DNA of 56,815 nt from Isotricha intestinalis (lineage: Eukaryota > Ciliophora > Litostomatea > Vestibuliferida > Isotrichidae). The stretch is taken from contig JAJJLU010003543.1 in assembly GCA_023807065.1 (NCBI GenBank), positions 1 to 56,815 of the forward strand, written 5' to 3'. The number at the start of each line of letters is the position of its first letter. Within the stretch, counting starts at the first letter, position 1. The notes beneath the pieces are model-generated. The model saw only the letters and a list, made by a program, of their open reading frames with translations. It had not been told where the DNA came from and made no database searches. Of the stretch, positions 28,039 to 39,300 are shown piece after piece. Position numbers and translations under genes: made by a program.

Positions 28039-30906
28039 TTATTGATCTTCTTCTTCTTCATGTAAAAAATTTTCATTATCAGTGTCAGATTCTAATCCTT
28101 CTTCATTACCTCCTTTTTTTCTTCTTTTTTTCTTTTCTTCTTTTTTTTCTTCTTCAACTTTGTTTTCTTCAACTTCTTCTTTTTCTTTATAATCTTCTTC
28201 TCCATTTTCATTTCTGTTACTTTCAACCCCAACAATATTACTATAAATATCTAATTTATCTCTTAAAGGATATTCTTCATCTAAAATATTTTCAATTTCT
28301 AACATATCATAAATAACTTTTTGTTCTTTTTCGTTTAATTTCTCTTTGAAATAATTATCCTTTTCATTATCATCAATATTGAAAAATTCTTTTATTTCAG
28401 GAGCACAATTATCTTTCCAAAGCAAATAATCTTTATTAAAAGCAACAAATTCATCAGAATCAAGAGTGAAGTTTTCTTGTAAATTTTGTCCTCTATGTTT
28501 AAAGCCATTAGCTTCTCTTTTTTCTTTTTCAGTTTTAATTAACTTATTTAAATTCCCTAATCTATCATCTTCTTTACTTTTAATTAATAAATAATAATAA
28601 ACACCATCTTGTGAAAGAGGACTCATTTTTTGATATTCTTTAAATAATTCATCATCATTTAAACTAATATTTTTATCATCAAATTTATCAATATATTCTT
28701 TGGTTTTTTCAGGAATATCAAATAATTTATTTCTATATATACACATATTTCTATAATCTAATTCAGGACAATGTGTTAATTCCATATATAATTCTTTCAT
28801 TCTATGATAAAAATTAGAGTCATCTGGATCAATTTCTACAGAAGCTAATTTATCATGTATTTCATGATAATCATAATTTAAACTTAAATAATCTATTATT
28901 ATATTTCTTTCTATTGGTTTATATGACATAAAATCAAAATATGATTGTTCTATTAATTCTATAGGAGTATTTATTACTCTTGATATGAAATCCCACATTT
29001 TCTTATAATTACTTTGTAATTTCTCTGTTACTGTTATTTCTATTTCGTCTTTATTATCATCGTTTACTTGACTTAATTTAGCATATATTTGTTTTGGAGA
29101 TGATATATAATGACAATTTTCCATATTGTTTAAACATTGATTTATTTCTTTTGAATTTTGACCTAAGTATATTAATTTATAGAAATTTTGACATAATTCT
29201 CTTTTTCTTACACTGAAACTAGAAAAATTATTGCAAAATTCATCCATTGGATAATATTTACTATTAAGTACAAATGAATAAATTTCAGGTTGAAGTAATT
29301 CAATATTATGTATAAAGTATTTTTTTACATAAGGATATTTATCTAAAATTTTTGGGTCATCTTCATCTACAATTTTCAGTAATTTATGGTTAAATAAAAA
29401 GAAACAAAATTCATCTAAATAAACATTATTTTCCTCAGAAGGTTCATTTAATTTCATTGAATAACATCTAATTGCTCTTGGATAATAATCATATGATTTA
29501 AAATCTGCAATAGCATCATTTAAAGATTGTGTTTTAGGATCATTTTCTAAAATTTGTAATTTAACTTCTAATAATTTATTATTTAAATCTTCATTTAATT
29601 TAATGTATTCACTTTCATTTTCAGTTCCTTTATTTTTATAATAAGACATTAAAGTTTCTTGCATCTCAATGAGAATATCATTTAAATTTTTATTAGGAAT
29701 AAAAACATTATCAATATACTTAATAGCACCTTCATTATTAGTATCTTTTAATTTATTAAGTTGTTCTTCCTTTTCATTAAAATCAATACAATCTTCATAA
29801 TTATCTATTCTAAAATCTGTTAAAGTAACAGGAGGAGTACTTTCTTTAATTTCTCCAATGTTAGAACCAGTAGCTAATAATTTTTTTTCTAAATTTTCAT
29901 CTACCTCTTCATCATCAACCATAACTCCTCCTCCTTTCATAATACTAATACTATCATTAGGTTCAATAATTTCACCACCTCCTTTCATAATACTAATATT
30001 ATCACTTTCTTCATCACCAATCATAACACCACCTCCTTTCATAATGCTTATATTATCACTTTCTTCATCACCTATCATAACGCATCCTCCTTTCATAATA
30101 CTAATATTATCATTTTCTTCATCATCAATCATTACACCACCACCTTCCATAATACTTTTTGAATCATCTGGTTCTATTATTTCACCACCTCCTTTCATTA
30201 TACTTTTTGTATCATCTGGTTCTATTAATTCACCACCACCTTTCATTATACTTATACTACTTCTCTTACTTTCTTTAGGAGATTTAGAGATTAATTCTTC
30301 TTGTTTTTCATTATTTAACTCCATTTCTTCATCTTCTTTCCCTTGATAAATAATTTTTCTTTCTTTACTATCTTTCCTTCCAAATTCATAATCATTACTT
30401 TCTTCTTCGTTATCAATCATAACTCCACCCCCTTCCATAATACTTCTTGTATCATCTGGTTCAATAATTTCTCCTCCACCTTCCATTAATTTATGACTAT
30501 CATCACTATTATATCTTTTAATACTTATATCATCAAGAGGAATTTCATTGATTTTATCAGTAATTTTCCCATCGAATGCTCTATTTAAAATATTATCTTC
30601 TTTATTATTAATTGATTTTAATCCTTGAGAAACACTTTCTTGGAATTTCCTATATTCTTCTGGAGAAAGAACAACACGAGGTTCTCGCTTTGATATTGTT
30701 GGAATTTTAGGCTTGAAGTCACATGGAATGTTTTGACCTCTATTTGCATAATCTAATATTACTTTCTCTTCCACACAACGAAAAAATTCTATCCCGAAAT
30801 CTATTATATCTCTTGGTTGATTTCGAAGAATCTCTTTTATAAATTGAGCCAATATTTCAGGAAATTCTTTCGGGATTGGATACTTTTTTATGTATTTTGA
30901 TGACAT
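28039..30906 (-). CDS. RIIa-domain protein with nine GGG-acidic repeats
   Basis: This is a 955-residue acidic protein. Residues about 8-48 form an RIIa dimerisation/docking domain (IPKEFPEILAQFIKEILRNQ, then PRDIIDFGIEFF), the fold used by PKA regulatory subunits and by ciliary proteins (ROPN1, CABYR, RSP7/RSP11) to bind amphipathic helices. Residues about 140-335 contain nine copies of a 16-18 residue unit around I-M-K/E-G-G-G. Each continues either as E-I-I-E-P-D-D or as V-M-I-D/G-D-E-E. A long helical region of unknown type (about 375-880) follows, and the C-terminus is Glu/Lys-rich and disordered. The acidic repeats could bind calcium or be modified. The head-to-head neighbour is the axonemal SPEF2-like gene, which supports a ciliary role. 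Confidence 0.75.
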   Translation of the reverse strand: MSSKYIKKYPIPKEFPEILAQFIKEILRNQPRDIIDFGIEFFRCVEEKVILDYANRGQNIPCDFKPKIPTISKREPRVVLSPEEYRKFQESVSQGLKSINNKEDNILNRAFDGKITDKINEIPLDDISIKRYNSDDSHKLMEGGGEIIEPDDTRSIMEGGGVMIDNEEESNDYEFGRKDSKERKIIYQGKEDEEMELNNEKQEELISKSPKESKRSSISIMKGGGELIEPDDTKSIMKGGGEIIEPDDSKSIMEGGGVMIDDEENDNISIMKGGCVMIGDEESDNISIMKGGGVMIGDEESDNISIMKGGGEIIEPNDSISIMKGGGVMVDDEEVDENLEKKLLATGSNIGEIKESTPPVTLTDFRIDNYEDCIDFNEKEEQLNKLKDTNNEGAIKYIDNVFIPNKNLNDILIEMQETLMSYYKNKGTENESEYIKLNEDLNNKLLEVKLQILENDPKTQSLNDAIADFKSYDYYPRAIRCYSMKLNEPSEENNVYLDEFCFFLFNHKLLKIVDEDDPKILDKYPYVKKYFIHNIELLQPEIYSFVLNSKYYPMDEFCNNFSSFSVRKRELCQNFYKLIYLGQNSKEINQCLNNMENCHYISSPKQIYAKLSQVNDDNKDEIEITVTEKLQSNYKKMWDFISRVINTPIELIEQSYFDFMSYKPIERNIIIDYLSLNYDYHEIHDKLASVEIDPDDSNFYHRMKELYMELTHCPELDYRNMCIYRNKLFDIPEKTKEYIDKFDDKNISLNDDELFKEYQKMSPLSQDGVYYYLLIKSKEDDRLGNLNKLIKTEKEKREANGFKHRGQNLQENFTLDSDEFVAFNKDYLLWKDNCAPEIKEFFNIDDNEKDNYFKEKLNEKEQKVIYDMLEIENILDEEYPLRDKLDIYSNIVGVESNRNENGEEDYKEKEEVEENKVEEEKKEEKKKRRKKGGNEEGLESDTDNENFLHEEEEDQ
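29905..30495 (-). repeat. Degenerate 48-54 bp coding minisatellite
   Basis: Seven contiguous units (about 29905-30260) and two separate units (about 30415-30495) encode the GGG-acidic repeats. Two unit types alternate irregularly (EPDD type and DDEE type), and some neighbouring units are nearly identical in DNA, pointing to recent unit duplication. On the opposite strand this produces a spurious Pro/Ile-rich frame. Confidence 0.85.
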
Positions 30907-31215
30907 TTTAAGTTATTATATTTAATATTTATTTTTTTTTGAGTTTAATTATTTTTATTTTAGTTTTTTTATAGGTTTTCATTTATTGTTATAAGTTAAA
31001 ACCGATTAAGGGAAGATTTTATATTTGATATTATATTTATATCAAATTTTTTTAATTTTAAAAAAGAAAGTTTGGGTATTTAAGGTTTTGGATTTTCTTT
31101 ATTTTTCTATTATTTATTTTTTTCTTATTTAAATTTAAAATTAATTGAAAATAAATAATAATTTCATATTTTCTTCTAACAATTATTATAAAACATAAAT
31201 TATTAAAATTAAAAA
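30907..31215. promoter_or_regulatory. Divergent promoter of two ciliary genes
   Basis: 309 bp separate the starts of the RIIa-domain gene and the SPEF2-like gene, so their promoters share this interval. A less AT-rich patch near 31000-31015 (aaaaccgattaaggga) stands out slightly. No known motif was assigned. Confidence 0.35.
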
Positions 31216-34200
31216 ATGACAGATACGTTACTATTTTATTTAAATACTACAACAAAACTAACTCCTCCAATAAAAGATATAGAGCAGGATTTTTCCAATG
31301 GATATTACTTTGCTCAAATATTATATAAAAACAAATATTTATCATCATTAAAATCTTTTAAAAAGGATGCTTCAAATTATTTTGATATAAAATCAAACTA
31401 TAAAAATTTAGAAGATGCCTTATTGCCATTAAATATTCACATAGATGAAAGTACTCAAAAAGATATAATAAATGGAATAAAAGGTTCAGCAGCAAAAATA
31501 ATATATAGAATAAAAACTCAAATAGATAGAAAAAGAATAAATTTTGATGAAATGATGGAAAGATTAAATCTTCATTTAAATTCAAATAATAAAAATGAAC
31601 AAAATTTATATAAAACAATGGGACCTCAAAGTTATAGAAGTGTACATTTACCTGAATCTAATAAATATAAAACAACCACAATTGGATTTAATAAAAATAA
31701 AATTAAATTAGAACCATTGAAATCAAATAAAAAAAATATAAAGAGAATAGGTTCTATTATAATGGAAGAAGAAAATAATATTATAGAAAAAGATAATATA
31801 AGTATAAAATCCCAAAAAAATAAAATAACAAAGGAAAGTTTAGCACCAATAAATAAATATGATTCAAGTGATTATTGTAAATATAATTCTTTAGATAAAA
31901 ATATGTTTGATTTAGGAATTGATATAAAACAAATTGATCCAAAATTAAAAAAATATGGAGAAGGTGAAAATCAACAATTTATTCCAACTAATATAGTAAT
32001 GAAAAAAATATATAATAAAGTTAATGAAGAAAAAATGAGAATAAAAGCAGAAAAAGAATCACATAAAATTTTAACTGAACAAGAGAGATTATTAAAAAAT
32101 TCAATTTTAAAAAATAGAAATATAGTAGAAGAAGATAAAAAAATTGCTCCTAAAAATATTAAAAAAAATTCTAAATTATTTAAACAATATGAATATGAAG
32201 ATTTTAGAAAAACACATTATCCTTTAATTCCTAAAAATATATTCATAGAAAATAATAAAACAAATTATATAAATAATAATGAATCAAAATCATTTTTTAC
32301 AAAAATGAATTTTTTCACTCATACAAAAAACTTTGGTAACAATGGTGAAGAATATACAGATTTAACAAATTTTTTTTTTAAATTAGATAAAGAAACAGTT
32401 CCAGAAAGAAATAAAGAAATAGAAAAAAGAAATAAATTAAGAGAAGAAATAAAAGAAAATATAATGAATATATTTAATCTCATTTTAGATATATCTGAAG
32501 AAAGTTATAATTATCAATCTGAATATAAATGTGATTTAATTGATATTCCAGAATGGAGAAGTTGGATGCAAGATTTTATTAATGGAAAATCTTGTATTAA
32601 AGCTCCTAAACATAATAGAAATTATTTAGATAGTGAAATTGAAAATGTTTTGCAAAAAGCTGATGAAGAAGAAAAAAAAAAAATATTAAATACTCCTTTT
32701 GTTATCAGTGAATTTTTAGATTATTTATTCTTAAGAGGTAATTGGAATCTTAATATTGTTCCTAAAAAAAATTTTAATTCTCAATTACATATTTATAAAA
32801 TTTTAGGAAATTCTATTATGAATTTAATTTCTAGTGGAAAAATGCTTTTACAAGGTTTAAAACCTAATGCAATTATAAAAATGAAAAATGAAGCTTTTGA
32901 ATTAAAAGAAAATGAAATGGATAATGTAAAAATACCAAAAAATAATGCAAAAAATAATTTATTTACTGAATTAATAGAATTAAATATTGATATGAAAATA
33001 AATGAAATAAATTCAGTTGTTAAATTTCCTAATCAAATATCATTAAATTCATTAAATAAAATAAATGATATATCAAAGGAAGAAAAATTTAATGATGATA
33101 ATTCAAATATTTCAAATAATAATAATGTTTCAATCAGTGGAGATAAAGAAAATAACGAACAAGCATTAGTAAATACTTCTAATTTAAATAACTCAAATAA
33201 TAATATAAATAACTCTTTAAAAGAAAATAAATCTCAATCAATGTTAAAAACCCAAACAACAGATTTATCATATATTCCAATTAAATTATGTTTAATTGGT
33301 CATTTATTTTCAGGAAGAAAAACTCAAGGGAAATTAATTTCTGAAAAATTCCCAAATATTAAAATTTATTCAGTTAATGAAATGATAAATAATTATGTTG
33401 AAGAATATTTAAAAATAACAGAACCTATAGAAAATCATCCTAAATTTAAATCAATGAAAAAAAATCAAATTGAAGCTTTAGAAAAAGAAAAAGGAGAACA
33501 ATTAGAAAAATTTAAAGATTTATTACCAATAATTGAGCCTTTAGCAAAGAAAGAAATAGAAAAATTAAATGATGATGATATAATAAATTTATTATTAAAG
33601 AAAATAAAAAATGATTTTCCTTATAAAGATGAAAATGCAATTTTAGAAGAAATAACAAAGAGAAATGATAGAATAAAAGAAATAGAAAATGAATTAAATT
33701 TAATATTAGAAGAACAACAAAAAAAGCCAAAAGCAAAAGTAAAAGAACAACAAAATTATCAAAATGAATTAGAAAAAATAAACAAAGATAAATATTCTGG
33801 TTTTTTCTTAATAGATTTCCCAGAAACATATGAACAATTTATTCGTTTTGAAGAATTAACAACAGGATTTATTCAAGAAATAGACAAAGAAGAAAATAAA
33901 AGAGATTTAATTTTAAATAAATTAACATTTATTTTAGATAAACCATATTATAATATAAGTTCAAATATAGCAAATTCAATAAATGGAAAAAAAAATTCAA
34001 CAGGAACATTTAATAATTATATTTGGTTAGAAGTAAATGAAGAAGAAACTTTAAGAAGAGTAAATAATAGAAAATTAGATCCAAATACAAATATTATTTA
34101 TCATATGGAAGATAATCCTCCTCCACCAAATGATAAGAAATTAAATGAAAGATTAATTGATGTTGTAGAACCAAGTAATGAAGAAGTTAAAAATAAATTA

Positions 34201-36327
34201 AAAGATTATGATATTGAATTTCCTAAAATTTTAAGTTATATTAATTTATTTAGAAACTTAAAAAAAATCAATAAAAATAATTTAAATGATATTCAAAATG
34301 ATATTGAAGATATTATGACTAATATTATTAATCATTTTGAAGATAGAGAAAATAAAGATTGGATTGGTGATATTCCTAAAAATGATAATGAAGAAAATGA
34401 GACTATGAAATATTTTAAAAAATTAACTGAATGTAGAAAAAAAATAAATCATATTGCTAATGATAAAATTATGGAGGAATGGGAAAATTTAAATGAAAAA
34501 TATTCTTATTCAATAAAAGAATTCTTATTTGAAGTTGAAAACCAAAAAAAAAATGTGATTGAACAAATGTATATAATTCAAAATGGATTTTATAATTTTT
34601 TAAATTTACCTTCTCATAAGAAAAAGTTAATAAATATATTTATTAAAAAATATGAAACTTTTATGGAAAAATTTACTGCAGTGAAAAAACATAATTTAGT
34701 TCAAGAAGAATTTCAAAGAGATTTAACTGAATTAACAGAACATTTTTGGCAATTAATAGAAATGAAAAAGAGAGATGCAATTAATGAAAGAAAAATGATT
34801 ATTGAAAGTGGATTTATTGAAAATCAAATAGAATATTTTTATAAAAATATAGAAAAAATATTTATTTATGAAACAGATAAATATATTCGTACTTTAAATA
34901 TAATAAATGACTTTTATTATCAATTTGATATTAATAAAATTGAAGATAATAATCCTTTTATTTTTAAATTCCAACCGAATGAAATATTAAAAAATATAGA
35001 TGAATGTATATTATATGATAATCAATTAAATTTTTCTCCTAAATTAGAGAAAATTCAACATAATTGTTTTAAAATTTTTTTCGCATATGATCATAAAATG
35101 AATGAAATAGAAATAAAAGAAAAAGAAAAATTAGCTTTAAATACAAGTGGAAGTTCTTCAGTTTCTAAAAGAGCAATGAAGAGAAAAAATAAGAAATTAC
35201 AAGAAAAAAGTGATACTCAAATAATAGATGAAGATAAATTAATAATTAATCATGATAAAGAAATTAAAAATTGTATTGATAATGAAAAAATTAAATATAA
35301 AATTAGAGTTACTTTTTTAAGATATTTTGGAGAAAAATTTATAAAAGAATTAAAAAATATTGCAAAAATAACTTTTGATAATTTAGATGAATGGATTATT
35401 CAATCTGTTAAAATTCAAAATGAAGCAATGAATAATATAATGAATCAATTAAAATCCCAAATTGATTCTGGAGAAATTCATTTAGATTATAATCAAGAAT
35501 TAGATAATTTTGATGTATACAAAAATGCAGATTTATCTTTTGAAAAAATCCAAATTAAAAATTTAAAAGATATTCCAAAAGAAAATAAAATAATTGATAT
35601 AAGTGAATTAAGAAAAGTTTATCTTGATTTAAAAACATTTGAAATTCAACCTAATTATGTTTTAAAAGATAATGTTATTGATATTGTTCTTAGGAAATAT
35701 ATATTTGATATTAAATCAAAAGGATTTATGCCTTATTTAATTTCTCTTCCTTGTCAATATATATTATATTTAATTAATAAATTTACTAAAATTACTGATA
35801 AAGATTTAAAAATTGTAAGATTAGATTATTTATTTGATTTATTGGCTTTAATTAATTTAAATATTTGTTCTAAAAAAGAAGAAAAAGAAATGCTTGAAAA
35901 TGTAGAGAATAAATTATTATTTCATTGTTATTTATCTAAAGAAGATTTTATTTCAAATAAATTATGGTTTGAAAATGAAGGAAGTAATAAACAATTAAAA
36001 GAATTTTTATTTGAAATAAATCAAAGTTCAGATGGAACTATGAATTTTGTTGAATTTTTAAATGTTATTATGTTAAGAGAAATAACATATAATAAGGAAA
36101 AAATTTTAAATGATTTGGGAATTGAAAAAAATATTAATGAAAATGAAGAACATAAAACTCAAAATATTAGTATGATGTTATCTAAAGGATTTGAAGAAAT
36201 TAAACAAGAAGAACATGATGATAATAATAAACCTTTATCTTTGAAATTAGATGAAGAAGAAGAAGATTCTATGTTATTTCTAATTGATAAAGAAATTACT
36301 TATTTTGATATTTTAATAAGTGAATAA
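31216..36327 (+). CDS. SPEF2: SPEF2/CPC1-like central-pair protein
   Basis: This 1703-residue protein matches the layout of SPEF2 (CPC1 in Chlamydomonas), a component of the C1b projection of the ciliary central pair. The N-terminal 110 residues resemble a CH-like domain (FSNGYYFAQILYKNKYL, then LEDALLPLNIHI, then AAKIIYRIKTQI). An adenylate-kinase-like domain starts near residue 690 (IKLCLIGHLFSGRKTQGKLI). Its P-loop is altered: GHLFSGRKT at 695-703, compared with GGPGSGKGT in adenylate kinase. The lid/NMP-bind parts are interrupted by an acidic coiled insert, and WLEVNEEETLRRVNNRKLDP near 940 resembles the adenylate kinase LID. Coiled-coil stretches and an EF-hand-like segment (about 1595-1617, NQSSDGTMNFVEFLN) follow. 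Nucleotide binding may be weak. Expected location: motile cilia. Confidence 0.8.
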   Translation: MTDTLLFYLNTTTKLTPPIKDIEQDFSNGYYFAQILYKNKYLSSLKSFKKDASNYFDIKSNYKNLEDALLPLNIHIDESTQKDIINGIKGSAAKIIYRIKTQIDRKRINFDEMMERLNLHLNSNNKNEQNLYKTMGPQSYRSVHLPESNKYKTTTIGFNKNKIKLEPLKSNKKNIKRIGSIIMEEENNIIEKDNISIKSQKNKITKESLAPINKYDSSDYCKYNSLDKNMFDLGIDIKQIDPKLKKYGEGENQQFIPTNIVMKKIYNKVNEEKMRIKAEKESHKILTEQERLLKNSILKNRNIVEEDKKIAPKNIKKNSKLFKQYEYEDFRKTHYPLIPKNIFIENNKTNYINNNESKSFFTKMNFFTHTKNFGNNGEEYTDLTNFFFKLDKETVPERNKEIEKRNKLREEIKENIMNIFNLILDISEESYNYQSEYKCDLIDIPEWRSWMQDFINGKSCIKAPKHNRNYLDSEIENVLQKADEEEKKKILNTPFVISEFLDYLFLRGNWNLNIVPKKNFNSQLHIYKILGNSIMNLISSGKMLLQGLKPNAIIKMKNEAFELKENEMDNVKIPKNNAKNNLFTELIELNIDMKINEINSVVKFPNQISLNSLNKINDISKEEKFNDDNSNISNNNNVSISGDKENNEQALVNTSNLNNSNNNINNSLKENKSQSMLKTQTTDLSYIPIKLCLIGHLFSGRKTQGKLISEKFPNIKIYSVNEMINNYVEEYLKITEPIENHPKFKSMKKNQIEALEKEKGEQLEKFKDLLPIIEPLAKKEIEKLNDDDIINLLLKKIKNDFPYKDENAILEEITKRNDRIKEIENELNLILEEQQKKPKAKVKEQQNYQNELEKINKDKYSGFFLIDFPETYEQFIRFEELTTGFIQEIDKEENKRDLILNKLTFILDKPYYNISSNIANSINGKKNSTGTFNNYIWLEVNEEETLRRVNNRKLDPNTNIIYHMEDNPPPPNDKKLNERLIDVVEPSNEEVKNKLKDYDIEFPKILSYINLFRNLKKINKNNLNDIQNDIEDIMTNIINHFEDRENKDWIGDIPKNDNEENETMKYFKKLTECRKKINHIANDKIMEEWENLNEKYSYSIKEFLFEVENQKKNVIEQMYIIQNGFYNFLNLPSHKKKLINIFIKKYETFMEKFTAVKKHNLVQEEFQRDLTELTEHFWQLIEMKKRDAINERKMIIESGFIENQIEYFYKNIEKIFIYETDKYIRTLNIINDFYYQFDINKIEDNNPFIFKFQPNEILKNIDECILYDNQLNFSPKLEKIQHNCFKIFFAYDHKMNEIEIKEKEKLALNTSGSSSVSKRAMKRKNKKLQEKSDTQIIDEDKLIINHDKEIKNCIDNEKIKYKIRVTFLRYFGEKFIKELKNIAKITFDNLDEWIIQSVKIQNEAMNNIMNQLKSQIDSGEIHLDYNQELDNFDVYKNADLSFEKIQIKNLKDIPKENKIIDISELRKVYLDLKTFEIQPNYVLKDNVIDIVLRKYIFDIKSKGFMPYLISLPCQYILYLINKFTKITDKDLKIVRLDYLFDLLALINLNICSKKEEKEMLENVENKLLFHCYLSKEDFISNKLWFENEGSNKQLKEFLFEINQSSDGTMNFVEFLNVIMLREITYNKEKILNDLGIEKNINENEEHKTQNISMMLSKGFEEIKQEEHDDNNKPLSLKLDEEEEDSMLFLIDKEITYFDILISE

Positions 36328-36397
36328 TTAAATATTTTTGAATATTTATAATTTAAATATTTTTTTTCAATAAAATCTTTTTATTTTTAATATTAAA
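36328..36397. terminator. Short shared 3' region of convergent genes
   Basis: Only 70 bp separate the stops of the SPEF2-like gene and the BEACH gene, so both 3' ends must be processed within or across it. It is AT-rich, including a T8 run, and shows no clear signal. Confidence 0.3.
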
Positions 36398-39300
36398 TTA
36401 GATTTCAGTTAAATAAGGTAATTTAATTGCAGTTATTTGGAAATAATTTTTTTGTTTATAAATTAAATAATCTTCAAAATTATTTCCTTTTAAAATCATA
36501 GGTTCATCAAAATCATTTTCAATAAAATAATTTGAAATTTGATATCCATTAATACTATAAGAAATTAATTCATTATTATTTGAAAAAACAATAAATGAAG
36601 GAAGAGGTGAAGAAGAAAGAAAAACTTTATTAATCACATTCATTGAATATATTGATCTAACTATTTTTAAATAAGGTAAAGTATATAAATTAACATAACC
36701 ATCATTTGAACAATCAATTAACATATTTAAATTAGAATTTATATGAATATAATTTATTTGTTTTGAATGAGGATGAATCATTTTAATTAATTTATATCTA
36801 TTTCTATTTATTTTTGTTTCATCATATACCAAAATACTTCCTTTTTCACTTCCTAAATATATTAAATTATTATTTTCTTTTTCATAAAAAGAACAAGCTG
36901 TAATCCTACTATGATCAGGTAAAGATTTAAATTTATTTGTATTTGCATATAATAATTGATAATTACTTTGATTAATATTTAAAAGATATGAGAGTCCATT
37001 TAAATAACCTGAATATAAGAAAAATCCATTTTTTAAATTTAATTTTAATTTCAATGAAATATCATTTTCTAATTGTAAAATATAATATAAAAGTTCAATT
37101 GAATCAATATTTTGGTTTAAAGAATAAGAATTAATAATTGAATAATAATTGATTTTTAATTTATTAATATTATCATCTGGATCTTTCTTTTTAATTGGAC
37201 TTTTATTAAAAAAAATTTGAATAGGATTAATTCCTAATTCAATTAATTTTTTTAAACTTTCAATATCACTTTCATTATATTTTTTCTTTCTTAATTCATG
37301 TTCAATACTTCCTTGATAGCAATATCTAGAATATAAGTTTAAAATATTTTGAGCTTCAATTCCATTAGAATAAATTCCAAAATATAAATCAATCCATGAA
37401 TTAATTTCTATATTTTCATCTTCTAAAATACTTCTATATAAAGAAGTGAATAAATAAGGATTATTTTTACACCAAAAAGGAAGAAAAGTATTTTTAACAT
37501 TAATCTCATTATCATAAAATTTTTTCGTCAAATAAAGAGTACTTCTTCTTAAACTACTTTCTTCTATTTTTATTTCATTATAATTTTGAAAATCTTGTAA
37601 TTTACCTAAATTTAAATTATTAATATTAATAAACATTTCAGGAAGATAAAAAAATTCAGGAATAATTTCTCTTAAATCTGATTTTTCACTAATAACACTA
37701 TTAAAACTTTTTTCAAGGTTATTAAATAATCGATCAGGAGAATCAAAATTTTCTCCTTGAATTTTAATTGAAGTTAAAGAAAAAGGAAGTATTTTAGTTA
37801 AATAATGAGAAATATAAGCAGAATTTGAAAAATGAGAACCAAAAGAATTTGGAAAATTAATTAATTCAATATCATTACAATCTTTTATTTTTTCATATAC
37901 ATCATAATCTATTTTAAATTTATTATAATCTAATGTATTTTGTTTATTTATCTTATATTTTTTAATTGCATTTATTATTTCTTTGTAATTTGTTGAAGTA
38001 TATCCTTCATAATTATTCATTTCTTCTTTTAAATCAACATTTGTAGTTGAAAAATATTCTTCAGATAATTTTTCAAATTTTTTTTTTGTATTTAAATCGT
38101 TTAAATAATCTGAAACTGAATAAATAGAAGAAACAAATTGATAAATATATGAATTTTTTCTCATTTTACCTTTTTTATTTAATTCCATTAATCCTAAAGG
38201 CAAACTTAAATCTCTTTTACTTGTTAATATTAAATTAGTTTTTATTTCATCAAATATTGCAGATGTTATTTTCTCTTCTTCTGGTTTTTTTTCTGAAACT
38301 ATATAATTTGTAATTAACCAAGGATAAAAAGGATATTGATGAATATCTCTTAAAGATCGATTTCCTAAAATATTTATCCACATTAAATATTCTAAATTTG
38401 AAATTTTAAGGTCAATCCAATAATTTTGAATTTCTTTAATTTCTGGTTTTTTAATATTTAATTTTGATAAAATATTTAATATTATTTCTTTATCATTTGA
38501 TAATTCAAATATAAAATAATATGATTTATTATTATTGGTATAAAATTCAATTGAATTTGATTGATCATAATATCTTCTTTCTAAATAAAATAAAATTTCT
38601 TTAAATTTAATTTTTTTATATTTAAAAGTATTATTCTTTTTTATTAATGAACCATAACATTGTTTACTATTAAAATCATATTCTATAAAATAAAAATAAT
38701 CTTTTTCAAATGATATTATTCCTTTATAATGACATGAAATTGTTAATAAACAACATTTATAATAATTATCAGGAAGTGATTTAATATTAAAATGATTAAA
38801 ATTAAATTTAGGAAGATCAATAAGATAAAATTTCTTTATATCATCATTAAAATATTTTTGATTGTAATAATTATCTAAATCAGATAAATATATCATTGGA
38901 ATTAATAAAGGAGAGGTTTTTTCTTTTGTTAAATGATTACTTTTTTTTAAATTTAGTTTTAAATTATTATTCGGAGAAAAATTATAGAATAAATTTTTAT
39001 TTGAATATGAACCATTCCAAGTAAAAAGTTCATATTTTAATTTTTTATATAGTTTTATTTTTGAAAAGGAATCAATATTATATTTTAAATTTTTTATAAA
39101 TAATTTTTGAAAATCTTTTGTTTCTTCAAATTCTTCTGAAAATGTTTTGTTAATTTTATTAACTTCTTTTATTTTTATGTACATTTCTTTTTTATCCTTT
39201 TTTAACAAACTCATAACAATACTTTCGACTTGTAAATTATCATTTTCACAAAATAAAAGAGAAATTGGGGTATTATTTTGAATAAATGTATTCATTTTAT

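Noticed and set aside
29858..30346. Plus-strand 162-codon frame rich in Pro, Ile and Ser with strong periodicity
   Set aside because: It is the complement of the GGG-acidic repeats in the RIIa gene; the periodicity is inherited, and the frame has no independent support.
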